From: Planctomycetota bacterium
Lineage (GTDB): Bacteria > Planctomycetota > Planctomycetia > Gemmatales > Gemmataceae
Assembly (NCBI GenBank): GCA_016191165.1
Contig: JACPPF010000045.1
Span: 21,702-85,701, forward strand
Length of the DNA: 64,000 nucleotides
Direction of reading: 5' to 3'
The notes below the pieces were generated by a model. That model was given only the letters and a program-made list of their open reading frames with translations. It was not told the origin of the DNA and searched no databases. Below are positions 58,461-64,000 of the stretch, piece by piece; position 1 is the stretch's first letter, and each line of letters begins with the position of its first letter. The position numbers were made by a program, and so were the translations under genes.

Positions 58461-58970
58461 GGAACCCTAGCCACCCTGCGAAAGGATTGGCGCCTGGTCA
58501 CGATTGACGGCGAACGCATCACCTTGCGCATGACCGTCGTGCGCGACATCGAGGGGACGGTTCACTTCATTCCCAATGGCCAGATCACCGCCGTCAGCAA
58601 CCTGACTCAAGAATGGTCCCGCGCTCTGTTTGACATCTCGGTTGCGTACAAGGAAAATGTCGACCAGGTGCTCGACGTCCTCCGCGCCCTTGGCAACGAG
58701 CTCCGCTCCGACGACGCCTTCATGCCCATGATACTCGAAGACTTGAAAATGCTCGGCGTGGAAGCCTTCGGCGATTCCGCCGTGGTCATTCGATTTTACA
58801 TTCAGACCTGGCCCGGCAAACAATGGGACGTCAAACGCGAGATGCTCCGACGTATCAAGAATCGCTTCGACGAATTGCACATTGAAATCCCGTTCCCGCA
58901 GCGCACCGTCGTGCTGCGGCACGAGGACCATGACCCGAAGAAGGCCGGGTCCGATAGCCAAGCCGCCTGA
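58461..58970 (+). pseudogene. C-terminal remnant of an MscS-type mechanosensitive channel
   Basis: The frame is open only from 58461 (a TAA lies at 58458). The translation VVRDIEGTVHFIPNGQITAV, SNLTQEWSRALFDISVAYKENVDQVLDVL, SAVVIRFYIQTWPGKQWDVKREMLRRIKNRF and IEIPFPQRTV matches the soluble vestibule of MscS channels (middle beta domain and C-terminal alpha/beta domain). The membrane helices and the start codon are missing. Only an internal ATG at 58524 is available, and a product from it would lack a pore. Palindromic repeats and non-coding sequence occupy the place of the missing half, so a deletion through repeats is a reasonable guess. Confidence 0.75.
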
Positions 58971-58983
58971 AAACAACGATAAT

Positions 58984-59113
58984 ATACCGCACGCGCTCGA
59001 AAATAGCACAATCATTACGAGCCGCGACCGTGAAGGAGCGGGAACAAGCCCAACGCTCCCTGACGGTCGCGGCGTGTTAATGAGGACGCGTCATTTCGTG
59101 GCGCGTGCGGTAT
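58984..59113. repeat. Nested inverted repeats upstream of the amidase gene
   Basis: The outer pair ATACCGCACGCGC (58984-58996) / GCGCGTGCGGTAT (59101-59113) is a perfect 13-bp inverted repeat. The inner pair GCCGCGACCGTGAAGGAGCG (59021-59040) / CGCTCCCTGACGGTCGCGGC (59054-59073) has two mismatches. Confidence 0.75.
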
Positions 59114-59132
59114 CGTTGTGAAACAGGCGCTT

Positions 59133-59201
59133 CCGAGCCTGAGCGCCAGCGAAGGGCAGACGACCGCCCGAACCGCGCCCTTCGCTGGCGCTCAGCCTCG
59201 G
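59133..59201. repeat. Palindromic repeat at the amidase gene start
   Basis: 25-nt arms (59133-59157 / 59177-59201; GAGCGCCAGCGAAGGGC core) with one mismatch. The track ORF reads through this repeat, but the probable GTG start at 59232 lies after it. Confidence 0.85.
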
Positions 59202-59231
59202 ATCTCTTTTCCCCTGAAGGACACCCAAAGC

Positions 59232-60137
59232 GTGTACACCCCTCCGCGACGATTCAAGCTTGGCCTGATTCAAATGAAATGCGATCTGGAACCCGCGCGC
59301 AATCTTGAGGTCGCGGTCGAGCGCATCACGATGGCGGCCGGGCTAGGCGCGGACATCATCTGCCTGCCGGAATTGTTCCTGTCGCACTACTTCTGCCAGC
59401 GCACCGATTGCGCGCTGTTTGACCTGGCGGAGCCGATCCCCGGCCCGACAACGGACCGGCTCGGGCGACTCGCCAAATCGCTGGGCAAGGTCATCGTCGC
59501 CTCGATCTTCGAGCGGCGCGCGGCCGGCATCTTTCATAACACGGCCGTCGTGTTGGATGCCGACGGAACGCTGCTTGGCCTTTATCGCAAGATGCACATT
59601 CCGGATGATCCGCTTTATCACGAGAAATACTATTTCACGCCAGGCGATCTTGGCTTTCGCACGTTCGACACGACGTTTGGCCGAATCGGCGTCTTGATTT
59701 GTTGGGATCAGTGGTTCCCGGAAGGCGCGCGCCTGACCGCGCTGCAAGGGGCGCAGGTGTTGATCTACCCGACGGCGATTGGCTGGCACCCGCGTGAGAA
59801 GGCGGAATTCGGCGTGCAGCAGCATTCCGCGTGGGAGACGATCCAACGCGCTCATGCAATTGCCAATGGCGTGTATGTGGCCGCGATCAATCGGACGGGA
59901 CATGAAGGCCCAAAGGACGGCGGACTGGAGTTCTGGGGCGCGTCCTTCGTCAGTGATCCTTTTGGCGTGGTCGCAGCCAGGGCGGCACACGACGTGGAGG
60001 AAATTCTTATTGCCGAGTGCGAGCCGGCGCGCATGGAGGACGTGCGGCGCAACTGGCCGTTCTTGCGCGACCGCCGGATCGATGCCTACGGCGGCTTGAC
60101 GAAGCGCTGGGGCGACGGAAGCGCAAACCAGTCGTAG
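59232..60137 (+). CDS. aguB: N-carbamoylputrescine amidase (nitrilase superfamily)
   Basis: The 301-aa protein (from GTG 59232; GAAGGA about 11 nt upstream) contains the nitrilase-superfamily triad: Glu47 in CLPELFLS, Lys120 in LYRKMHIPDDPLYHEKYYF and Cys157 in IGVLICWDQWFPE. The YHEKYYFTPGD and WHPREKAEFGVQQHSAWETIQRAHAIANGVYVAAINRTG stretches match the AguB subfamily, which hydrolyses N-carbamoylputrescine to putrescine, CO2 and ammonia. The track start at 59118 adds 38 residues read from a palindrome and is disfavoured. The partner agmatine deiminase (AguA) is not in the window. Confidence 0.88.
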   Translation: MYTPPRRFKLGLIQMKCDLEPARNLEVAVERITMAAGLGADIICLPELFLSHYFCQRTDCALFDLAEPIPGPTTDRLGRLAKSLGKVIVASIFERRAAGIFHNTAVVLDADGTLLGLYRKMHIPDDPLYHEKYYFTPGDLGFRTFDTTFGRIGVLICWDQWFPEGARLTALQGAQVLIYPTAIGWHPREKAEFGVQQHSAWETIQRAHAIANGVYVAAINRTGHEGPKDGGLEFWGASFVSDPFGVVAARAAHDVEEILIAECEPARMEDVRRNWPFLRDRRIDAYGGLTKRWGDGSANQS

Positions 60138-60198
60138 GACGGATGCTCGATCGTGCCCGTCCAGGCTTTGGTCGCCGAGATGTTGCTGCCAGAGCGGT

Positions 60199-60429
60199 CT
60201 AACGACGCGCGCCGCCCTTGTTCATTTCCGCTTTGACCTCGGCCTCGGCTTCCAGCCAGTCTTGCTGGTGATTACCATGCTGACAGCCTTTTTGGATCCA
60301 TTTCTCGTAGGCCAGCATGGCGATCTTGTCCTGCATGGCACACGTCGGCGGGGCGGCGGCCGCCGGCTGCGGCTTCGCGGCCTGGGCCTGTTGGCTCTTG
60401 GTGGCGGTCGGCGTGCTGGTTCTGGACAT
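60199..60429 (-). CDS. DUF2934 domain protein
   Basis: The 76-aa protein has an Ala/Pro/Gln-rich N-terminus (about 30 residues) and a C-terminal DUF2934 domain: KIAMLAYEKWIQKGCQHGNHQQDWLEAEAEV. This is the AYexWxxxGxPxGxxxxDWLxAE signature of DUF2934, a small helical domain of unknown function common in planctomycetes and proteobacteria. It is monocistronic and convergent with the amidase gene. Confidence 0.85.
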   Translation of the reverse strand: MSRTSTPTATKSQQAQAAKPQPAAAAPPTCAMQDKIAMLAYEKWIQKGCQHGNHQQDWLEAEAEVKAEMNKGGARR

Positions 60430-60819
60430 GGTGTCCCTCCCTGGTTGAAAAGTGTTGTGCGGGGCGTCGTCCCCGATTATGGGCGTTATTTCACGAATTC
60501 AATTCTCCGGTGGCAAGGATGCTACCAAAAAAACAACTATTTTACCTGGGCCAAAAATTTCGCCTCGTTTACCAGCTGGGCAAGCCCAAGGCGTGAGCGC
60601 AGCGAACGCCTGAGATCGAGGGCCTGGTTCAAGCTGACGGTCACAGCGAGCCGCCGGGCTTGTCCCGGCGGTGCATCCTGATCCGCCTTGGTTCACCGCC
60701 GGGACAAGCCCGGCGGCTCGCGGATTGTTTGTTACCCTAGCTCGATGGATTTGAACCCGGCCAACTCGAGTGTTCCAAAGCCTCCGTTAATCCCGCTCCT
60801 CGTCCGCAGTTAGTCCAAC
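60430..60819. other. Intergenic region with palindromes
   Basis: No supported gene in 390 nt. It contains a short hairpin AGGCGT-GAGCGCAGCGA-ACGCCT (about 60592-60614, same loop as the tuf-rpmG repeat) and the 28-bp palindrome at 60646. Confidence 0.6.
60646..60721. repeat. Perfect 28-bp palindrome, GCCGGGCTTGTCCCGGC type
   Basis: Arms at 60646-60673 and 60694-60721 (GCGAGCCGCCGGGCTTGTCC plus CGGCGGTG and complement) are exact inverted complements with a 20-nt spacer. It is the longest perfect stem in the window. Confidence 0.92.
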
Positions 60820-61722
60820 ATGAAACTCGCCGCCGTCATCACCTGGGTGCCAATTCTGATCCTGCCGGCGGCGTTCATCCTGGTGGCGCCGACTGGTTTG
60901 GACCGCTGGGCGTTCATGTGGGTTCTGGCGTGGACGATTTTCGTCGGTTGCAAATGGCTGACCTGGCGATCGGTCCCAACCACGGGCGCTTCGATCCCCC
61001 TCCAATTGGGCTACCTGTTCGCCTGGCCTGGGCTCGACGCACCCGCTTTCCTGAATACGCCGAATTTGCAACGGCCGCGAGTTTCCGCCTGGTTTTTCGC
61101 CGCTGCGAAACTCACAATCGGCCTCTTGTTGATTTTTGCGGTCTATCCGATCATGCCAGCTGAGGCTGTCCTTTCGCGCGGTTGGATTGGGATGATCGGG
61201 ATCGTTTTCGTTCTCCATTTCGGAGTGTTTCATCTGCTCAGCCTCGCCTGGCGCGCGGCAGGCGTGACCGCCAGGCCCATCATGGACTGGCCGGTGCTGG
61301 CATGTAGCGTCAGCGATTTCTGGGGCAAACGGTGGAATACGGCCTTTCGCGACCTGACCCATCGCTTCCTCTTTCGCCCGTTGACCGCGCGCTTTGGCGC
61401 GAAGGCCGGCCTGGCCGTGGGTTTCCTGTTCAGCGGATTCGTGCACGATCTTGTCGTCTCGGCGCCAGCGCAAGGGGGGTACGGCGGTCCGACGCTTTTC
61501 TTTCTCCTCCAGGGCGCCGCCATATTGTTTGAACGTTCGGCGACAGGTCAACGGCTCGGTCTGGGCAAGGGCGTGCGCGGGTGGGCGTTCACCGTGGTCG
61601 TACTGCTGGCGCCGTTGTTCTTGCTGTTTCACCCGCCTTTTGTGCGTGAAGTGATCGTCCCCTTCATCGACTGGATATTACAAGCCGGGGGGAGCGCCGC
61701 GAACCCCGGGGACTCGTTATGA
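60820..61722 (+). CDS. MBOAT-like wax-synthase-type membrane acyltransferase
   Basis: The 300-aa protein has about eight hydrophobic segments. A conserved region SVSDFWGKRWNTAFRDLTHRFLFRPL is followed by FLFSGFVHDLVVSAP with His209 at the place of the MBOAT catalytic His. This matches the wax-synthase-like MBOAT_2 family, which transfers acyl groups to lipid or sterol-like alcohols. Substrate is unknown. The next gene, a small membrane protein, begins only 9 nt after its stop, so the two are probably one operon. Confidence 0.8.
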   Translation: MKLAAVITWVPILILPAAFILVAPTGLDRWAFMWVLAWTIFVGCKWLTWRSVPTTGASIPLQLGYLFAWPGLDAPAFLNTPNLQRPRVSAWFFAAAKLTIGLLLIFAVYPIMPAEAVLSRGWIGMIGIVFVLHFGVFHLLSLAWRAAGVTARPIMDWPVLACSVSDFWGKRWNTAFRDLTHRFLFRPLTARFGAKAGLAVGFLFSGFVHDLVVSAPAQGGYGGPTLFFLLQGAAILFERSATGQRLGLGKGVRGWAFTVVVLLAPLFLLFHPPFVREVIVPFIDWILQAGGSAANPGDSL

Positions 61723-61731
61723 GAAATAAAC

Positions 61732-62142
61732 ATGAACGAAAATCTACCTATCATCCTTTTTTGCGCCGGCTGGGCCCAGCTGGGCGTGTTGGTGGCGTCG
61801 TCGCTGGTCCCGCTGCGGCTTCAGTGGAAAACGTCGCTCGACGTCTTGCCTCGCCTGCATCGCCAGCTCTACTGGATCTACGGCGGGTATGTCGTGATGG
61901 CGATCATCGCCAACGGCCTGATCTGCGTCGTGAACGCCGACGCCCTGGCGGACGGTTCACGCCTGTCGCGCTTCGTATGCGCCTACCTCGCAATCTTCTG
62001 GGGCGTGCGCCTTTCCCTGCAAACCGTCCTGGATGTGAAAGAACACCTGACTATCTGGTGGCTCCACGCGGGCTACCACACCCTGACCGGGCTCTTCCTC
62101 ACCTTCACGCTGGTTTTCGCCTACGTGGCGTTTCGAGGTTAA
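61732..62142 (+). CDS. Small four-helix membrane protein next to the acyltransferase
   Basis: The 136-aa protein has four hydrophobic segments (LPIILFCAGWAQLGVLVASSLVPLRL, QLYWIYGGYVVMAIIANGLICVV, YLAIFWGVRLSLQTVLDV, LTGLFLTFTLVFAYVAF) and no soluble domain. I do not recognise a family. Conserved-looking polar residues inside the helices (HRQLYWIYG, LHAGYHTLTG) and the very short spacing to the MBOAT-like gene suggest a partner subunit or accessory to the acyltransferase, but this is inference only. Confidence 0.7.
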   Translation: MNENLPIILFCAGWAQLGVLVASSLVPLRLQWKTSLDVLPRLHRQLYWIYGGYVVMAIIANGLICVVNADALADGSRLSRFVCAYLAIFWGVRLSLQTVLDVKEHLTIWWLHAGYHTLTGLFLTFTLVFAYVAFRG

Positions 62143-62237
62143 TTGGTTCCCTTTTGGAAAACCCTGTACTTTCCGTTGGAGGGGCGTAATCTTTCTGGGA
62201 TATTCCTCGGTCCGCAATCATCACGGAATCTTCGTCC

Positions 62238-63707
62238 ATGACGGCACGTTCGGTCTACTGGCAAGACGGCATGTTCATGTGGCCCCACCACATGCAACAG
62301 GAGGAACGCTTCGATTTCGAGCGGAATCGGCTCAGTCATCGCTGGAACGTTCACCACAACTGGGGCCTGCGCAAGCTGGAACTGGATACCGATGCCTTCA
62401 AGAACGGCCGACTGCAAATCCGCGAACTGCAAGCCAGGCTTCCGGATGGGAGCCTGATTGACGTGCCCGCGGAAGGCCGACTGCCGACGCTCAACCTCAA
62501 TGAGATTTTGCTAGCCAAGGAGCAGGTGGTCGTGTATCTGGCGATCGCCAAGTTGCACCCGAATCGGGTCAACGCGGTCCCGCGTGTGGCGGGCCTTCCG
62601 GTTCCTGGCGCGGCGGCGGCGGGCGACACCCGGTTTCTGATCGAGGACCTGGAGGTGGAGGACGAGAACAGCGGTGAGGATCGTCAGACCATCCAGTTCC
62701 GCGCCTTCAACCTCCGGTTGCTACCCGACACCGAGGATCTGGCCGGTTACGAAATTTTACCCATCGGCCGCTTCCTGCGCGGCGCCGCCAATGGTTTGCC
62801 CGAACTCGATATCAACTACATCCCCCCGCTTTTGGCGTGCGACGCCTGGAAGCCGTTGGCCGTCGATATTCTCCAGGGCATGTATCACCACATGAGTAGC
62901 CGGATGGAGAACCTGGCCAAGAAGGTGATCACGCGCGGCATCACGTTCGAGACGCGCAATCCGGGCGACGACGTGATGTTAGGCCGACTCGCTGTGCTGA
63001 ACGAGGCCTCGGCCGTGTTGAACACGGTGGCATTCGCTTCGGGCATTCACCCGTTCACGGCCTACCTGGAGTTGTGCCGCCTGGTCGGGCAGCTGGCGAT
63101 TTTCACGCCCGAACGCCGCGCGCCCCAGTTGCCCGCCTACGATCATGACGACCTCGGCATGTGTTACTACCGGGTCAAGCGACAGCTTGACGACATGGAC
63201 GTCGACTTTTTCACCTACGAGGAACGCGCCTTCATCGGCGCCGGCTTGCGCATGCAGGTCGCGATGGAGCCGAAATGGCTCGAACCCGCCTGGCAGCTCT
63301 TTGTCGGCGTCCAGTGTCCCTTGCCGCAGGCCGAGGTCATTCGGCTTTTCACCAAGGCCGGGCAGATGGATATGAAGATCGGCAGCGGCGAGCGCGTCGA
63401 TGCGATTTTCGAGCGCGGTCTGAAGGGCCTGGAATTCACGCACGCCACCCAGCCGCCGCGCGTGCTGCCCTCGAACACGGGCTTGACCTATTTCCAGGTG
63501 AACCGCGATGCGCACAACAGCGAGTGGATTGAGGTGCAAAAATCGCTGACCCTGGCGATTCGCGTCAACCAGAGTCGATTTGAGTTGGCTGTGACAGGCA
63601 CCATCCAGGGACAGCGCGTGTTGTCCCTGAAACAACAGGGAACGCAGCCGGCCACCACCATGGAATTCACACTCTTCCTGGTTCCCGGAGAGACCAAAGT
63701 CCAGTGA
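62238..63707 (+). CDS. tssK: Type VI secretion baseplate protein TssK
   Basis: The 489-aa protein starts VYWQDGMFMWPHHMQQEERFDFERNRL, the hallmark TssK N-terminus (WxxGxFLxPQHFQ-like). It continues with a beta-rich shoulder domain (LPDGSLIDVPAEGRLP), the helical middle (HHMSSRMENLAKKVI, VLNTVAFASGIHPFTAYLELCRLVGQLAIFTPERRAPQLPAYDHDDLG) and a C-terminal receptor domain (FQVNRDAHNSEWIEVQKSLTLAIRV). TssK joins the membrane complex to the baseplate of the T6SS. No other T6SS gene is in the window; the rest may lie to the right. A ribosome-binding site is not obvious. Confidence 0.85.
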   Translation: MTARSVYWQDGMFMWPHHMQQEERFDFERNRLSHRWNVHHNWGLRKLELDTDAFKNGRLQIRELQARLPDGSLIDVPAEGRLPTLNLNEILLAKEQVVVYLAIAKLHPNRVNAVPRVAGLPVPGAAAAGDTRFLIEDLEVEDENSGEDRQTIQFRAFNLRLLPDTEDLAGYEILPIGRFLRGAANGLPELDINYIPPLLACDAWKPLAVDILQGMYHHMSSRMENLAKKVITRGITFETRNPGDDVMLGRLAVLNEASAVLNTVAFASGIHPFTAYLELCRLVGQLAIFTPERRAPQLPAYDHDDLGMCYYRVKRQLDDMDVDFFTYEERAFIGAGLRMQVAMEPKWLEPAWQLFVGVQCPLPQAEVIRLFTKAGQMDMKIGSGERVDAIFERGLKGLEFTHATQPPRVLPSNTGLTYFQVNRDAHNSEWIEVQKSLTLAIRVNQSRFELAVTGTIQGQRVLSLKQQGTQPATTMEFTLFLVPGETKVQ

Positions 63708-64000
63708 AACTCGCTGCCACATTTTGCGTCCGCATGGCGCCATGGGAACGCCAGGAGGGTCCAAAGAAATGAAGTAGGTCAGGCTTTCCAGCCTGACTTT
63801 CCAGCCCGACGGTCAGGCGGGAAAGCCTGACCTACACTCGTTGTTTTTGGCACTCTAAGCCACTACTGTCCGGTTAGCGTTTCTGGTTTTTGACGCAACT
63901 TATACTGTAGCAATGATCTAGGTTCGGTCATGACTGTTTTCGATTTCAATTTGGTCGTAGCTTGGAGCCATTCTTTCCGCCTCAACCTCTGGCGAGGGAT
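63708..64000. other. Right-edge intergenic region
   Basis: It holds the GTAGGTCAGG palindrome (63774-63835), then AT-richer sequence with an ACTGTCCGGTTAG motif near 63866 and a short open frame from ATG 63930 (MTVFDFNLVVAWSH) that runs off the window. The frame is too short to judge; it may be the start of a mobile-element or T6SS gene. Confidence 0.4.
63774..63835. repeat. GTAGGTCAGG-type palindrome, copy 3
   Basis: 24-nt arms at 63774-63797 and 63812-63835 (one mismatch), the same family as 33442 and 37254, downstream of tssK. Confidence 0.9.

Noticed and set aside
59118-59231. Upstream start for the amidase gene
   Set aside because: The extra 38 residues are read from a palindromic repeat; the GTG at 59232 gives the family length.
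63860-64000. Insertion-sequence end near ACTGTCCGGTTAG
   Set aside because: The motif resembles some transposon ends, but only one end and no transposase frame of useful length are visible.

Overview
The window is high-GC chromosomal DNA that most resembles a planctomycete of the Gemmataceae type. The lineage signals are a DUF1549/DUF1553 (Planctomycete cytochrome/PSD family) protein at the left edge, a MoxR-DUF58-BatA cluster with very large membrane partners, an NPCBM/NEW2 protein, secreted squalene-cyclase-repeat and PQQ-propeller proteins, an enlarged SecE, and many long palindromic intergenic repeats. No rRNA, CRISPR array or complete insertion sequence was seen. The lineage call is by protein family only.

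Layout. 1-2488: end of a DUF1553 protein and a small secreted protein broken by an in-frame TGA. 2510-5437 (minus): STAS protein, M50 site-2 protease, MFS transporter. 5697-25614 (plus): a good sigma70-type promoter followed by tRNA-Thr, Tyr, Gly, Thr, tuf, rpmG, tRNA-Trp, secE, nusG, rplK, rplA, rplJ, rplL, rpoB, rpoC, rpsL, a zinc-ribbon ORF, rpsG and fusA. This is the classic transcription/translation supercluster with the same tRNA-tuf order as E. coli thrU-tyrU-glyT-thrT-tufB. A SpoIIE-type phosphatase follows. 26962-33420 (minus): three trypsin/HtrA-like secreted proteins, two with ruined catalytic residues, and an NPCBM protein. 33643-50015 (minus): a TPR-like protein, a Lys/Gly/Ala-rich protein, a 1180-aa membrane coiled-coil protein, two VWA membrane proteins, DUF58 and MoxR, which together look like one machine. 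50265-56834 (minus): squalene-cyclase-repeat protein and a 1754-aa PQQ-propeller protein. 57351-60819: a repeat-crowded stretch with a coiled-coil protein ending inside a palindrome, an MscS remnant, an N-carbamoylputrescine amidase and a DUF2934 protein. 60820-63707: MBOAT/wax-synthase-like protein, a small membrane protein and T6SS TssK.

The most interesting structure is a set of six inverted-repeat units. Each has two arms built from degenerate reiterations of a short word, and the word differs from unit to unit. Four units are short and empty, sitting in gaps of the tRNA/tuf/nusG/fusA region. Two units enclose a four-helix-bundle (S23 / 23S rRNA intervening-sequence protein) gene and interrupt conserved operons: rpoB|rpoC, with an extra 54-aa Cys-rich ORF, and BatA-like VWA|DUF58. 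In both cases the cargo is codirectional with the host operon. This looks like a family of mobile or domesticated hairpin elements outside rRNA.

A second theme is long GC-rich palindromes (at least eight families) at gene ends. In two genes a palindrome arm supplies the stop codon and C-terminal tail, and one arm lies in frame inside the DUF1553 gene, so these repeats appear to reshape proteins.
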